Notes under the pieces: model-generated
The model's input: the letters and a program-made list of their open reading frames with translations, nothing else
Databases searched by the model: none
What the model was told of the DNA's origin: nothing
In this document: positions 23,017-32,902 of the stretch, piece by piece
How positions within the stretch are numbered: position 1 is the stretch's first letter
Layout: each line of letters begins with the position of its first letter
Origin: an uncultured beta proteobacterium
GTDB taxonomy: Bacteria; Pseudomonadota; Gammaproteobacteria; Burkholderiales; Burkholderiaceae_C
Direction of reading: 5' to 3'
Assembly (NCBI GenBank): GCA_903876735.1
Contig: CAIRAW010000063.1
Span: 1 to 45,936 of the forward strand
DNA length: 45,936 nt
Translations under genes and position numbers: made by a program

Positions 23017-23042
23017 ATGCCCGCTCACGCGGGCATTTTTTT
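23017..23042 (+). terminator. Rho-independent terminator after the repeat-protein gene
   Basis: ATGCCCGC (23017-23024), loop TCAC, GCGGGCAT (23029-23036), then a run of seven T. A second, tight hairpin CCGGAAGCC-T-GGCTTCCGG sits just before it at 22987-23005. The terminator separates the repeat-protein gene from the DUF192 gene. Confidence 0.88.
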
Positions 23043-23088
23043 GCCTGCTGCACACTGATCATGCTGCCAGTTGCAGCAAAATGACGCC

Positions 23089-23541
23089 ATGAAACAAACA
23101 GCAATCACGTTTATCGCGTGCGTACTTGCGCTGGGCAATCTGGCCCATGCACAAAATGCGCCGCAGATGGATTTACCACGCATCAAGATTTCGGCCGGCA
23201 TGCATCTGATTGACGTCCAGGTTGCCAATACCGACGAACAACGTGCGGCCGGACTCATGTTTCGAAAAGATATGCCGCAAACCGAAGGCATGTTGTTCAT
23301 CTTCGAGCGCCCCAGTCAGCAGTGTTTCTGGATGAAAAATACCTTGCTGCCCCTGAGTGCTGCTTTCGTGGCTGACGACGGAACCATCGTCAATCTGGTC
23401 GACATGAAACCGCAAACCCTTGATTCCCACTGTTCAAGCCAAGCTGTTCGGTTTGTGCTCGAAATGAACCAGGGTTGGTTTGACCGCAAAGGCATCAAAG
23501 CCGGCGCCAAACTCGGTGGCGCGCCATTCAAGCCCCGTTGA
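23089..23541 (+). CDS. Exported DUF192 family protein
   Basis: A 150-residue protein with a signal peptide (MKQTAITFIACVLALGNLAHA, cleavage near residue 21). The DUF192 core is seen as VANTDEQRAAGLMFRKDMP, then MLFIFERPSQQCFWMKNTLLPLSAAFV and FVLEMNQGW. The family is widespread and uncharacterised; the W-M-K-N-T motif is its hallmark. Alternative starts at 23071 and 23081 are upstream of the signal peptide and less likely. It stands alone, with its own terminator at 23560 shared with the convergent sodB. Confidence 0.85.
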   Translation: MKQTAITFIACVLALGNLAHAQNAPQMDLPRIKISAGMHLIDVQVANTDEQRAAGLMFRKDMPQTEGMLFIFERPSQQCFWMKNTLLPLSAAFVADDGTIVNLVDMKPQTLDSHCSSQAVRFVLEMNQGWFDRKGIKAGAKLGGAPFKPR

Positions 23542-23559
23542 GGCGCACCGATCTGACAT

Positions 23560-23588
23560 AAAAAAGCCACCGCAAACGGTGGCTTTTT
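23560..23588. terminator. Bidirectional terminator between the DUF192 gene and sodB
   Basis: AAAAAAGCCACCG (23560-23572), loop CAAA, CGGTGGCTTTTT (23577-23588): a 7-8 bp stem flanked by an A-run on one side and a T-run on the other, so it works in both directions. The two genes converge here. Confidence 0.85.
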
Positions 23589-23603
23589 CACTTGCGCCGG
23601 CAA

Positions 23604-24185
23604 TCAGGCGAAATTGGCTTCGGCAAATCCCCAGTTCACCAGTTTGTCGAGGAAGGTTTCGACAAACTTGGGGCGCATATTGCGGTAGTCGATGTAATAG
23701 GCGTGTTCCCAGACGTCAACCGTGAGCAGCGCCTTGTCAGCGGTCGTCAGCGGCGTACCGGCAGCACCCATGTTGACAATATCAACCGAGCCATCGGGTT
23801 TCTTCACCAGCCAGGTCCAGCCGGAACCAAAATTGCCGACTGCCGACTTGACAAAAGCCTCCTTGAAGGCCGCGTAAGTGCCCCACTTGGCGTTGATGGC
23901 AGCCGCCAGCGCGCCGGATGGCTCGCCGCCGCCGGCCGGCTTCATGCAGTTCCAGAAGAAGGTGTGGTTCCATATCTGAGCGGAATTGTTGTAAATGCCA
24001 CCACTGGACTTCTTGACGATGTCTTCCAGAGACATGCTCTCGAAATCAGTTCCTTTTTGCAGATTGTTCAGGTTCACCACATAGGCGTTGTGGTGCTTGC
24101 CGTGGTGGTATTCCAGCGTTTCCTTCGAATAATTCGGCGCCAGGGCGTCGATCGCGAAAGGCAGGGGGGGCAGAGTGTGTTCCAT
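23604..24185 (-). CDS. sodB: Superoxide dismutase (Fe/Mn family, iron type)
   Basis: A 193-residue enzyme that disproportionates superoxide. The four metal ligands are visible: H27 in YHHGKHHNAY, H74 in IWNHTFFW, and D157/H161 in VDVWEHAYYIDY. The length, the lack of a signal peptide and the NMGAAGTPL segment favour the cytoplasmic iron enzyme, though metal choice in this family cannot be fully read from sequence. It is a single gene, facing a shared terminator at its 3' end. Confidence 0.93.
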   Translation of the reverse strand: MEHTLPPLPFAIDALAPNYSKETLEYHHGKHHNAYVVNLNNLQKGTDFESMSLEDIVKKSSGGIYNNSAQIWNHTFFWNCMKPAGGGEPSGALAAAINAKWGTYAAFKEAFVKSAVGNFGSGWTWLVKKPDGSVDIVNMGAAGTPLTTADKALLTVDVWEHAYYIDYRNMRPKFVETFLDKLVNWGFAEANFA

Positions 24186-24233
24186 GGGGTCCTTGTGGAT
24201 TGGTGAGCGAATCGGCGATTGTAGAAACTTTGT

Positions 24234-25520
24234 CTACTTTAGGCCGGCTACCGTTAAATCAAGCTCACCATCCGCAAGGGTAGCGTGCAAAGTCTGGCCC
24301 AGGCGGGCTTGCCGAACGTGGCTGATGGTTTCACCCTGCTCGTTGCTCAACCATGCGTAGCCGCGCTGCAGGACCAGGGTCGGATCCAGCAGACCGAGTT
24401 GCAACTGAGCGCGCTGAAATCGCTCCTGCGCACGGCTCAAACCGCGCTCCAGGGCTTGCGGCAAAGCCACTTGCAACTGCTGTAGCTCCTGCTGTCTTTG
24501 GCGCAGCAGTTGTTCTGACAGGAATTGCAGACGCTGCGCGCTCCCGGCCAGGCGCAGGCGTCGCTCGCCCAGGCGCGCCGAGGGTCGACCCAAACGGGAA
24601 GCGGTCAAATCAAGCTGCTGATTGAGCCGATCAATGCGCCGGTAAGCCGCATCCTGCAATCGACGGGCCATCCCATCAAGCGCACCGAGCCATGCGTCGC
24701 GAGGCTGTGCCACCAATTCGGCCGCTGCCGTCGGCGTGGGCGCGCGCATGTCAGCCACAAAATCAGCCAGGGTAAAGTCGGTTTCGTGCCCCACGCCACA
24801 AACAACCGGGACCGGGCTCTGGGCCAGCGTGCGCACCAGTTGCTCGTCATTGAAAGCCCACAAGTCCTCCATCGAACCGCCACCGCGCACCAGCAGGATG
24901 ACGTCGATAGGCGACTGCGTTGCCAAACGGTAGAGGCTCTCCAGCGCAGCAACCAGTTCCTGCGGTGCATTGGCGCCCTGAACCGAGGCCGGCGCCAGCA
25001 GCACCGGAATGTGCGGCGCGCGCCGCTGCAAGGTGGTCATCACATCATGCAGCGCGGCCGCACCGAGCGAGGTCACTACGCCGATAGCCCGCGGCATCAC
25101 CGGCAATGGACGTTTCCTGGCTGCATCAAAGAGGCCTTGCGCCGCAAGTTTCGCCTTGAGCACGAGAAATTGTTCAAACAAGGCGCCCTGGCCCGCACGG
25201 CTCATGCTTTCCACAATCAGTTGCAGGTCACCACGCGGCTCGTAGACCGTCAAACGACCCCGCAATTCAACCATTTCACCGTCAACTGGCGAAAAATCCA
25301 GCCCGCTGGCGGCGCGGCGGAACATGGCGCAGCGAATCTGCCCGCTTGGGTCCTTGATTGAGAAATAGCAGTGTCCGCTGGAGGCGCGTGAAAAACCAGT
25401 GATCTCCCCGCGTACCGCCACGGGGTTGAATCTGGCGTCCAATGCGTCGGCTACCGCACGACACAAGGCCCCCACCTGCCAAATTTTGGGTTCAAGCTCA
25501 GGACGTTTGAATTCAGACAT
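24234..25520 (-). CDS. xseA: Exodeoxyribonuclease VII large subunit
   Basis: A 428-residue protein with an N-terminal OB-fold (RGEITGFSRASSGHCYFSIK) and the nuclease core (GVVTSLGAAALHDVMTTLQRR; LLVRGGGSMEDLWAFNDE; VVCGVGHETDFTLAD). A coiled-coil rich in Gln/Leu/Arg precedes a short C-terminal beta domain (QRGYAWLSN). ExoVII digests single-stranded DNA in both directions and needs the small subunit XseB, whose gene is not in the window. It starts at ATG 25520, next to a 335 bp intergenic region. Confidence 0.95.
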   Translation of the reverse strand: MSEFKRPELEPKIWQVGALCRAVADALDARFNPVAVRGEITGFSRASSGHCYFSIKDPSGQIRCAMFRRAASGLDFSPVDGEMVELRGRLTVYEPRGDLQLIVESMSRAGQGALFEQFLVLKAKLAAQGLFDAARKRPLPVMPRAIGVVTSLGAAALHDVMTTLQRRAPHIPVLLAPASVQGANAPQELVAALESLYRLATQSPIDVILLVRGGGSMEDLWAFNDEQLVRTLAQSPVPVVCGVGHETDFTLADFVADMRAPTPTAAAELVAQPRDAWLGALDGMARRLQDAAYRRIDRLNQQLDLTASRLGRPSARLGERRLRLAGSAQRLQFLSEQLLRQRQQELQQLQVALPQALERGLSRAQERFQRAQLQLGLLDPTLVLQRGYAWLSNEQGETISHVRQARLGQTLHATLADGELDLTVAGLK

Positions 25521-25855
25521 CAGTTGACGCGGGATGAATTGCGCACCAAAAGCGATGATTGATCCACCGCAGACCAGGCTCCCGGCGCGCCGGGCAGACG
25601 GCCGCCAAAGCCAACAGTCACGTTATAAGTCATTGATTTCATTTGGTATTTTTGTGCCCAATTTATCATCAGTGTGTTGCAAGCCACGGCCTGTGCGCCC
25701 TGGCGACACTTATAGCCAGGGTTCTTCACAAACTTATCCACAGATTCTGTGGCTTGTATCGAATTCAAACCAGCCTTCCCGGGAAGTGCGACGTCACAAG
25801 AAAACACCTGCGTGGGACATAATCGCAAGGCCTTTCATGTGCGTGGAGATTCCAT
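25521..25855. other. 335 bp divergent intergenic region between xseA and exbB
   Basis: The region holds the promoters of xseA and the exb operon. A perfect DnaA-box sequence TTATCCACA occurs at 25734-25742; it lies in the interrupted palindrome CCACA-GATTC-TGTGG (25739-25753). A stem CCCTGGC/GCCAGGG sits at 25699-25722. The minus frame 25520-25828 (102 codons) is open but its composition is not convincingly coding, so I do not call it a gene. Confidence 0.45.
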
Positions 25856-26485
25856 TTGTTTTCAATCATACAAGCGGCAGGCTGGCCGATCTGGCCACTC
25901 ATGGCCTGCTCCATTCTGGCCTTGGCGCTGGTCATCGAACGTTTTGTCAGCCTCAAGACTGCCAAGATCGCACCGCCCCGATTGCTCGACGAGGTGCTGA
26001 ACGTCTCGCGCACGGGGCTTCCCGCGCCTGAAGTGGTGACGCAACTGGCACAAAACTCGGCATTGGGCGAGGTATTGGCCAGTGGTTTGCGTGCGCTCCA
26101 CGTCAACCCGCGCTGCAGTGAAAGTGACCTGCGCTCAGCCATGGAAGGAACGGGCCGCATGGTTGCGCACCGGCTTGAGCGCTACCTCAGCGCCCTCGCC
26201 ACAATCGCATCGGCAGCCCCGCTGATGGGCTTGTTTGGCACCGTGATCGGAATGATCGAGATCTTCGGCTCACAGAGCCCGGCGGGCGGTGCGACCGGCG
26301 GCAACCCGGCGCAACTGGCGCACGGCATTTCAGTTGCACTCTACAACACCGCTTTTGGCCTGATCATCGCCATTCCCTCACTTATTTTCTGGCGTTACTT
26401 TCGGGCCCGGGTCGATGCCTACCTGCTGACACTGGAACTGGCGGCTGAACGGCTGGCGCGCCACCTCAACACGCTGCGCAAATAA
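25856..26485 (+). CDS. exbB: MotA/TolQ/ExbB proton channel family protein
   Basis: A 209-residue inner-membrane protein with three helices: WPIWPLMACSILALALVIERF near the N terminus and two after residue 115 (ATIASAAPLMGLFGTVIGMI and YNTAFGLIIAIPSLIFW). The GLFGTVIGMI stretch is the proton-channel signature. With ExbD it converts proton motive force to work on TonB (or TolA), so it may power the TonB receptor at 10469. The start is TTG at 25856 with GGAG seven bases upstream. exbD follows after 10 bp and lpxK 3 bp later, a standard betaproteobacterial order. Confidence 0.88.
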   Translation: MFSIIQAAGWPIWPLMACSILALALVIERFVSLKTAKIAPPRLLDEVLNVSRTGLPAPEVVTQLAQNSALGEVLASGLRALHVNPRCSESDLRSAMEGTGRMVAHRLERYLSALATIASAAPLMGLFGTVIGMIEIFGSQSPAGGATGGNPAQLAHGISVALYNTAFGLIIAIPSLIFWRYFRARVDAYLLTLELAAERLARHLNTLRK

Positions 26486-26495
26486 TTAGGTCATC

Positions 26496-26924
26496 ATGAA
26501 CTTTCGACCCCGTACCCGCGAAGAGCCGGAGATCAACCTGATCCCGTTCATTGATGTGCTGCTGGTCGTGCTGATTTTTCTGATGATGTCAACCACCTAC
26601 AGCAAATTCACTGAACTGCAACTCAAGCTTCCAGTGGCCGATGCCGAGGCGCAACGCGATTATCCGAAAGAGGTTCTGGTCAGCGTCACCAGCGACGGCT
26701 CGTACGCCGTCAACAAGATTGCGGTGCGCGACCGCAGCACCGACGCGCTGGCAAGCGCGCTGCTGGAGGGCGCCAAGGCCGGAAAAGACTCCGTGATCAT
26801 CATCAGCGCCGATGCCAGCGCCACGCACCAGGCCGTGGTCAATGTCATGGAGGCGGCGCGGCGCTCGGGTCTGACTCAAATTACATTTGCCACCCAGTCG
26901 TCGGCCCGGGCCGGCGCCAAGTAG
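26496..26924 (+). CDS. exbD: ExbD/TolR-family biopolymer transport protein
   Basis: A 142-residue protein with a short cytoplasmic N terminus, one helix (NLIPFIDVLLVVLIFLMMS) holding the proton-carrying aspartate in PFIDV, and a periplasmic domain. The family partner ExbB is encoded 10 bp upstream. lpxK begins 3 bp after its stop, so translation is coupled. It could serve TonB or Tol; the pair cannot be separated from sequence alone. Confidence 0.88.
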   Translation: MNFRPRTREEPEINLIPFIDVLLVVLIFLMMSTTYSKFTELQLKLPVADAEAQRDYPKEVLVSVTSDGSYAVNKIAVRDRSTDALASALLEGAKAGKDSVIIISADASATHQAVVNVMEAARRSGLTQITFATQSSARAGAK

Positions 26925-26927
26925 CCC

Positions 26928-27986
26928 ATGGGCAGCGCACAGCAGCGGTCCACGTTGCAGCGCTGGTTCATCAGTGGCTGGCGTCATCGCGGGTTGCAGT
27001 TCTGCCTGCTGTGGCCGATCAGCCTGCTGTTTGGCACACTCGCGGCCTTGCGGCGCAGCCTGTACCGGCTCGGCCTGTTCCAGACCGGCCGGGTACCGCT
27101 GCCGGTGATCGTGGTCGGCAACGTGATTGCGGGAGGATCGGGCAAGACGCCTGTTGTCATTGCACTGGTGCAGCATCTGGTGAGCCAGGGTGTACGGGTG
27201 GGCGTGATCTCGCGCGGCCACGGTCGCCACACCCAAGGCTGCCGGGAAGTGCTGCCGAGCAGCCCCGTTTCGGATGTTGGCGACGAACCCGCGCTGATCC
27301 AGCGCGCCACAGCGGTCCCGGTTTTTGTAGCCGCCCGTCGCTTGGAGGCCGCACAAGCACTGCTGGTTCACTATCCGCAAACCCAGGTCATCATCAGCGA
27401 CGATGGCCTGCAACATCTCGGTCTGGCGCGCGATCTGGAGATTTGCGTCTTTGACGACCGCGGCATCGGCAATGGCAATTTGCTCCCAGCCGGCCCGCTG
27501 CGCGAACCCTGGCCCCGAGCGGTGGACTGGGTGCTGCACACAGGCCTGCAACCGGCCTTTGCCGGCTTCAGGGCGCAGCGCACACTGGCACCGTACGCGG
27601 TGCGCGCGGACAACAGCAGAATTACACTGGAACAGTTGACCAAAGAACGCACCAAGCCCTTGCTGGCGCTTGCGGCGATTGCAAAACCAGAAGACTTCTT
27701 TGCCATGCTGCGGGCGCAGGGACTCGTACTGGCCCGAACCATCGCCCTGCCGGATCACGACGACTTTGCAAACTGGCCTGATTCTGATCATGCCGCATAT
27801 ACGATCATTTGCACGGAAAAGGATGCCGTCAAGCTGTGGCACAAACAACCCGATGCGCTGGCTGTTCCCCTGATCCTCACGCTGGAGCCGGATTTTCTGG
27901 CGCAAGTCGACGCCCGGCTTTCTGCCCTGCTCACGAACCCGACGCAGCCGACGCTATCATCTGGCCATGGACACAAGACTTCTTGA
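26928..27986 (+). CDS. lpxK: Tetraacyldisaccharide 4'-kinase LpxK
   Basis: A 352-residue membrane-associated P-loop kinase, sixth step of lipid A synthesis. The Walker A is [13 protein letters not shown] near residue 65, followed by [14 protein letters not shown] and [18 protein letters not shown], all standard LpxK blocks. Near the C terminus is CTEKDAVKL. It overlaps the trm112 gene by 20 bp. Note that the true LpxH of this organism is not in the window. Confidence 0.95.
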   Translation: MGSAQQRSTLQRWFISGWRHRGLQFCLLWPISLLFGTLAALRRSLYRLGLFQTGRVPLPVIVVGNVIAGGSGKTPVVIALVQHLVSQGVRVGVISRGHGRHTQGCREVLPSSPVSDVGDEPALIQRATAVPVFVAARRLEAAQALLVHYPQTQVIISDDGLQHLGLARDLEICVFDDRGIGNGNLLPAGPLREPWPRAVDWVLHTGLQPAFAGFRAQRTLAPYAVRADNSRITLEQLTKERTKPLLALAAIAKPEDFFAMLRAQGLVLARTIALPDHDDFANWPDSDHAAYTIICTEKDAVKLWHKQPDALAVPLILTLEPDFLAQVDARLSALLTNPTQPTLSSGHGHKTS

Positions 27987-28149
27987 ACTACTGGTTTGCC
28001 CCGTCACCAAGGGGCCGCTTGAATACAACCGCGAGAAACAGGAATTGACTTCCCGCAGCGCACGCCTGGCCTACCCGGTGCGTGACGGCATCCCGATCCT
28101 GCTGGAGAACGAAGCCCGAACCCTCAGCGACGAGGAACTCGGCCTTTGA
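27967..28149 (+). CDS. Trm112-family protein
   Basis: A 60-residue small protein: [17 protein letters not shown], then [20 protein letters not shown]. The Trm112/YcaR family has a zinc-ribbon-like fold, although only one cysteine is left here (C11). It lies between lpxK (20 bp overlap) and kdsB (4 bp overlap, TTGA), as in most betaproteobacteria. Its exact role in bacteria is unclear; homologues stabilise methyltransferases in eukaryotes and archaea. Confidence 0.9.
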   Translation: MDTRLLELLVCPVTKGPLEYNREKQELTSRSARLAYPVRDGIPILLENEARTLSDEELGL

Positions 28150-28901
28150 CTTTTACCATCCTGATTCCAGCCCGGCTGGCCTCGACCCGTCTGCCAAACA
28201 AGCCGCTGGCCGACATCGGGGGCGTGCCCATGGTGGTGCGCGTCGCCCAGCGCGTCCTGACGCTCAAGGCCCCATCGGGTCAGGTCCGCGTGGTTGTGGC
28301 GGCGGACAGCCCTGCCATCGTCACGGCCTGCCAGGCCTACGACATCGAAACCGTATTGACACGCACCGACCATCCGTCGGGCAGTGACCGGCTGGCCGAA
28401 GCCTGCGACATACTGGGGCTCAAAGACGACCAGATCGTCGTCAATGTACAGGGCGATGAACCACTGATAGACCCCGAACTTGTGGGCAAGGTCGCGCAAC
28501 TGCTTGCCGATCAAAAGCAGGCCAGCATGAGCACGGCGGCCCACGCCATTGACAATCTGGCCGACTTCAGCAACCCGAATGTGGTGAAGGTGGTGCTTGA
28601 TGCAGGAGGCATGGCGCTCTACTTCAGCCGCGCGCCCATCCCGCACTGGCGCGATCAGCCAGCCTGCCTGCCGAATCCGGCGCCCTTGCGCCACATCGGA
28701 ATTTACGCTTACCGCGTTGGCTTCCTGCGTCAATTTCCGAGTTTGCCGCAGGCGCCACTGGAGATGACAGAAGCGCTGGAACAATTGCGCGCGCTGTGGC
28801 ACGGCCACCGCATCGCCGTCCTCGTTGCCACGCAGGCGCCCGGCTCCGGTGTCGACACGCCGCAAGATCTGGAACGGGTGCGCCGTCTTTTCAGTTCATG
28901 A
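28146..28901 (+). CDS. kdsB: 3-deoxy-manno-octulosonate cytidylyltransferase
   Basis: A 251-residue enzyme that makes CMP-Kdo for the lipopolysaccharide core. Motifs are [20 protein letters not shown] at the N terminus, [25 protein letters not shown] and [11 protein letters not shown]. The start is TTG at 28146, overlapping the trm112 stop. Gene order and spacing show it is part of the exbBD-lpxK operon. Confidence 0.95.
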   Translation: MTFTILIPARLASTRLPNKPLADIGGVPMVVRVAQRVLTLKAPSGQVRVVVAADSPAIVTACQAYDIETVLTRTDHPSGSDRLAEACDILGLKDDQIVVNVQGDEPLIDPELVGKVAQLLADQKQASMSTAAHAIDNLADFSNPNVVKVVLDAGGMALYFSRAPIPHWRDQPACLPNPAPLRHIGIYAYRVGFLRQFPSLPQAPLEMTEALEQLRALWHGHRIAVLVATQAPGSGVDTPQDLERVRRLFSS

Positions 28902-28991
28902 ATAACAGCAAATGTAAGTCTGTCAAATGGGAGACATGCTATTCTTGAACCGATTAAGGCATGGTCGCCCGCCATCTGGCAGGCGCCGTAA

Positions 28992-29684
<693 letters not shown>

Positions 29685-29685
29685 T

Positions 29686-30681
29686 TCAGCCCATCAAGGC
29701 CAGCATCAAAGCGATCCTGGCCTTCACGGGCGACAGTCCGTTGGAGTCGGGAAACAGTGCGTCGGCCCTGGACAGTACGCGCCCGCTGCTGCAGCGGGTA
29801 GCCAGCACCACTTCAACGCCCGCCGCCTGTGCTCTCAACAAAGCGGCTTCCAGGCCCTGGTGCACGGTACCGTTACCTGTTGCGGCAACCACCAACCCCC
29901 GCAGCGCAGCGGCAGGGCTTGACTGAGCGAGCAGCGCATCCACCATGGCAGCGCTTGCACCCGCGTAATTCATCACAATCTCGACCCGCGGCCATGCGGT
30001 AGTCCGCGCTACTTTATCCAATAAGCCTGATGCCGAGCCCGCAGTGGCGCATGGCCAGTTTCGCACCCGGCGAACAGCCGCTTCCTCGACATAACCCACT
30101 GCACCGGCATCACCTGAGTCAAAGGCATTGAGCCGGTAGGTATGCACTTTTTGCACATCCACAGCGCCATGAATGGTGCCGGCACAAACAACCATCACCC
30201 CGCTCGCACCGGCGCTACCCGCCACGGCAAGGGCATCGAGCAGGTTTTGCGGGCCGTCTGGCGCGGCACTGGAGGCTGGACGCATGGCGCAGGTGAGGAC
30301 CACCGGTTTGCCGGCCTGTTGCACAACCGGCAATACCGCGTGCAGGAAATAAGCGGTCTCCTCCAGCGTATCGGTGCCGTGGGTGATGACGACGCCCTTG
30401 ACATCCGGCTGTGACAAATGAAAGTCAACGCGCTGGCCAAGCGCCCGCCACGTGGCAAAACTCATGTCCTTGCTGTCGAGCTGGGCCACCTGTTCGGTCA
30501 CCAGTTCCCGTCCGCCGAGCACCCGGGACAACCCTGGAAGCGCCTTGATCAACTGGGCAACGCCCAGTTGCGCAGCGGTGTAAGTCAGGTTGTCAGAAGC
30601 GCTGCTGGCGGTACCGGCAATCGTGCCCCCAGTCCCCAGAACGACAAGCTTTTCAAAAATATTTTTCATTGGCACTTGCAT
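29686..30681 (-). CDS. Asparaginase
   Basis: A 331-residue enzyme with the two threonine motifs of the AnsA/AnsB family: LGTGGTIAG (first catalytic Thr) and [16 protein letters not shown] (second). No clear signal peptide, so a cytoplasmic enzyme hydrolysing asparagine to aspartate and ammonia is likely. A start at 30669 is a possible alternative. It is divergent from lexA, and the nearer SOS box ends 12 bp from its start, so LexA could repress it as well. Confidence 0.88.
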   Translation of the reverse strand: MQVPMKNIFEKLVVLGTGGTIAGTASSASDNLTYTAAQLGVAQLIKALPGLSRVLGGRELVTEQVAQLDSKDMSFATWRALGQRVDFHLSQPDVKGVVITHGTDTLEETAYFLHAVLPVVQQAGKPVVLTCAMRPASSAAPDGPQNLLDALAVAGSAGASGVMVVCAGTIHGAVDVQKVHTYRLNAFDSGDAGAVGYVEEAAVRRVRNWPCATAGSASGLLDKVARTTAWPRVEIVMNYAGASAAMVDALLAQSSPAAALRGLVVAATGNGTVHQGLEAALLRAQAAGVEVVLATRCSSGRVLSRADALFPDSNGLSPVKARIALMLALMG

Positions 30682-30692
30682 ACTTTCACAAA

Positions 30693-30708
30693 CTGGTTAA
30701 AAATACAG
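30693..30708. promoter_or_regulatory. SOS (LexA) box 1
   Basis: CTG-GTTAAAAATA-CAG type spacing: CTG at 30693-30695, ten bases, CAG at 30706-30708. This is the proteobacterial LexA operator. It lies 12 bp from the asparaginase start and 66 bp from the lexA start, so it may act on both divergent genes. Confidence 0.8.
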
Positions 30709-30711
30709 TTA

Positions 30712-30727
30712 CTGGATATCGAAACAG
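30712..30727. promoter_or_regulatory. SOS (LexA) box 2
   Basis: CTG at 30712-30714, ten bases (GATATCGAAA), CAG at 30725-30727. The two boxes lie 19 bp apart start to start, nearly on the same helix face, as in E. coli lexA, which also has two. Confidence 0.78.
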
Positions 30728-30773
30728 TGTGTACAAACCCACAGCAAGACCCACCCACCTCCAAGGAGTCGCC

Positions 30774-31448
30774 ATGCTCGAAAGCCCCAAACTGACAGCG
30801 CGCCAGCAACAGATTCTGGACCTGATTCAAAGCGCCATCGCGCGCACCGGTGCGCCGCCGACCCGGGCCGAAATTGCGACCGAACTGGGGTTCAAGTCCG
30901 CCAACGCGGCCGAGGAACACCTGCAGGCACTGGCACGCAAGGGCGTCATCGAACTGATCAGCGGCACCTCGCGTGGCATTCGCCTCAAGAGCGATGCACT
31001 GCGCTCCATCAATGAATCACGCAACAAGCAATACTCATTTCAGCTTCCCAGTCTGGCACAACTGGCCTTGCCCCTGATCGGGCGGGTGGCAGCCGGTTCC
31101 CCCATTCTCGCGCAAGAGCACATCGACCAGACCTACTACCTCGAAAGCAGCCTGTTCCAGCGCAAACCAGACTACCTGCTCAAGGTGCGCGGCATGTCGA
31201 TGCGCGACGCCGGCATCATGGACGGCGACCTGCTGGCCGTGCAGTCAACCAAAGACGCCAAGAACGGCCAGATTGTGGTGGCGCGCCTGGGCGACGAAGT
31301 AACCGTCAAGCGCTTTCGGCGTAACAAGAACGTGATTGAGTTGCACCCTGAAAACCCCGACTACCAGACCATCGTGGTCGAGCCCGGCGAACCGTTTGAA
31401 ATTGAAGGCCTGGCGGTCGGCCTGATTCGCAACACCATGCTGATGTAG
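30774..31448 (+). CDS. lexA: SOS-response repressor LexA
   Basis: A 224-residue repressor-protease. The start is ATG 30774 with AAGGAG six bases upstream; longer frames run through the operators. The winged helix covers residues 1-70 ([23 protein letters not shown]). The self-cleavage site is VAAG (A107-G108), the nucleophile S142 in RGMSMRD, and the general base K179 in VTVKRF. Two LexA boxes upstream show autoregulation. A small unknown gene follows after 33 bp. Confidence 0.97.
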   Translation: MLESPKLTARQQQILDLIQSAIARTGAPPTRAEIATELGFKSANAAEEHLQALARKGVIELISGTSRGIRLKSDALRSINESRNKQYSFQLPSLAQLALPLIGRVAAGSPILAQEHIDQTYYLESSLFQRKPDYLLKVRGMSMRDAGIMDGDLLAVQSTKDAKNGQIVVARLGDEVTVKRFRRNKNVIELHPENPDYQTIVVEPGEPFEIEGLAVGLIRNTMLM

Positions 31449-31481
31449 ACAGCAACTCCGCTTCTGACTGAAAGACCTCCC

Positions 31482-31820
31482 ATGACCACCGCACTAATTG
31501 CTGTTTCCGCCGTTCTGACACCATTGCAAGGCCTCTGGCGCTGGCTCATGCCGACCACAGAGGGGCAATGTGCGCCCTCAGGCAAGACCTGGCATGGCGC
31601 TCTTGGTTCCACACCTTCCACGGCGAATAACACCTGTTCCACCAGAAAGATGCGGCAGAATTTGGCCAATTTTTCAAGCAGCAAACCGCTGCGGGTCGTG
31701 CGTATCCTGGAAGCCGGCCAAGCCCCGGCGCAAGTGGGACGTCTGCGAATTTCGGGCCGCATGGCCGATGTCTGTGCCGAACTGGACCGTCTGGCGGCGC
31801 GCGAGGCGAACGTGCACTGA
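31482..31820 (+). CDS. Unknown small protein downstream of lexA
   Basis: A 112-residue protein, basic and with an Ala-rich N terminus. The last 45 residues (LRVVRILEAGQAPAQVGRLR, then ISGRMADVCAELDRLAAREA) look like a folded, conserved piece; the first half looks disordered. It lies 33 bp after lexA on the same strand without a visible terminator, so it should be SOS-induced. In many proteobacteria this position holds sulA or imuA; it resembles neither. Function unknown. Confidence 0.6.
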   Translation: MTTALIAVSAVLTPLQGLWRWLMPTTEGQCAPSGKTWHGALGSTPSTANNTCSTRKMRQNLANFSSSKPLRVVRILEAGQAPAQVGRLRISGRMADVCAELDRLAAREANVH

Positions 31821-31881
31821 ATCAATATTCCTGATCGTGCGCCTGCCCGGCCGGCTCAAGGCCAAGGCACAATCGCACGGT

Positions 31882-32889
31882 ATGAATATTGTGATTTTGG
31901 ATGATTATCAGGACGCCGTCCGAAAACTCGACTGTGCCGCCAAGCTCGAGCCTTATCAGGCCAAGGTGTACACCAACACCGTCAAGGGCTTGGGGCAGTT
32001 ATCAGTCCGCCTGAAAGACGCCGATGTGATTGTGCTCAACCGTGAGCGCACCCACCTGCCACGCCAACTCATTGAAAAACTGCCCAAACTCAAACTGGTC
32101 GTTCAAACCGGTCGCGTCGGCCCGCATATCGATGTGGGCGCCTGCACTGAACACGGGATTGCGGTGGCCGAAGGCACCGGGTCGCCAGTAGCACCAGCGG
32201 AGTTGACCTGGGCGCTCATCATGGCGGCTTCGCGCCGGTTGCCGCAGTACATCGGCAATCTCAAGCACGGCGCGTGGCAACAATCGGGCTTCAAGGCAGG
32301 ATCCATGCCGGCCAACTTTGGGGTTGGAACAGTCCTCAAGGGCAAGACACTGGGTATCTGGGGCTACGGGAAGATCGGGCAACTGATCGCTGGCTACGGC
32401 AAGGTCTTCGGCATGAACGTGCTGATCTGGGGTCGCGCGTCATCGCGTGAACGCGCCCTGCTTGATGGCTTCAGTTCCGCAAGCAGCCAGGATGACTTTT
32501 TTGAGCAAAGTGATGTGCTCACGCTGCATTTGCGGCTCGTCGATGAAACGCGTGGCATCGTGCGCCTGGACGATCTGGCGCGCATGAAGCCAACCGCCTT
32601 GCTCGTCAACACGTCCCGTGCGGAATTGATCGAGCCCGAGGCCCTGATCAGCGCTCTCAACCGGGGCCGACCCGGGATGGCGGCGGTCGATGTTTTCGAA
32701 ACAGAGCCTATCCTGCAGGGTCAGGCTTTGCTGAGAATCGAAAACTGCATTTGCACGCCACACATCGGCTATGTGGAGCAGAACAGCTATGAAATGTACT
32801 TTGGCGCCGCCTTCGACAACGTGATCAACTTTATCAAGGGCACGCCCACCAACATCGTCAATCCGGGCGCATTGCAGGTCCGCCGCTGA
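31882..32889 (+). CDS. D-2-hydroxyacid dehydrogenase family protein
   Basis: A 335-residue NAD-dependent dehydrogenase (start ATG 31882, MNIVILDDYQDAV; longer frames to 31570 are shadows). Rossmann motif GIWGYGKIGQLIAGYGKVFG near 155, the catalytic arginine in NTSRAELIE, a glutamate further on, and the histidine in CTPHIGYVEQ. The family reduces 2-keto acids to D-2-hydroxyacids (phosphoglycerate dehydrogenase, glyoxylate or hydroxypyruvate reductase); the substrate is not evident. It converges on a glutathione S-transferase gene. Confidence 0.85.
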   Translation: MNIVILDDYQDAVRKLDCAAKLEPYQAKVYTNTVKGLGQLSVRLKDADVIVLNRERTHLPRQLIEKLPKLKLVVQTGRVGPHIDVGACTEHGIAVAEGTGSPVAPAELTWALIMAASRRLPQYIGNLKHGAWQQSGFKAGSMPANFGVGTVLKGKTLGIWGYGKIGQLIAGYGKVFGMNVLIWGRASSRERALLDGFSSASSQDDFFEQSDVLTLHLRLVDETRGIVRLDDLARMKPTALLVNTSRAELIEPEALISALNRGRPGMAAVDVFETEPILQGQALLRIENCICTPHIGYVEQNSYEMYFGAAFDNVINFIKGTPTNIVNPGALQVRR

Positions 32890-32902
32890 AGTTGCCGGGC
32901 AA

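Noticed and set aside
25520..25828. A 102-codon minus-strand frame between xseA and exbB
   Set aside because: It runs through the promoter region, the palindrome and the DnaA box, and overlaps the xseA start; it could be a chance frame. Conservation would be needed to revive it.
28920..28945. CTGTCAA-N4-GAGACAT before adk as a PhoB box
   Set aside because: About 10 of 14 matches and no -10 hexamer at 10 nt; adk is a housekeeping gene. More likely part of an ordinary promoter.
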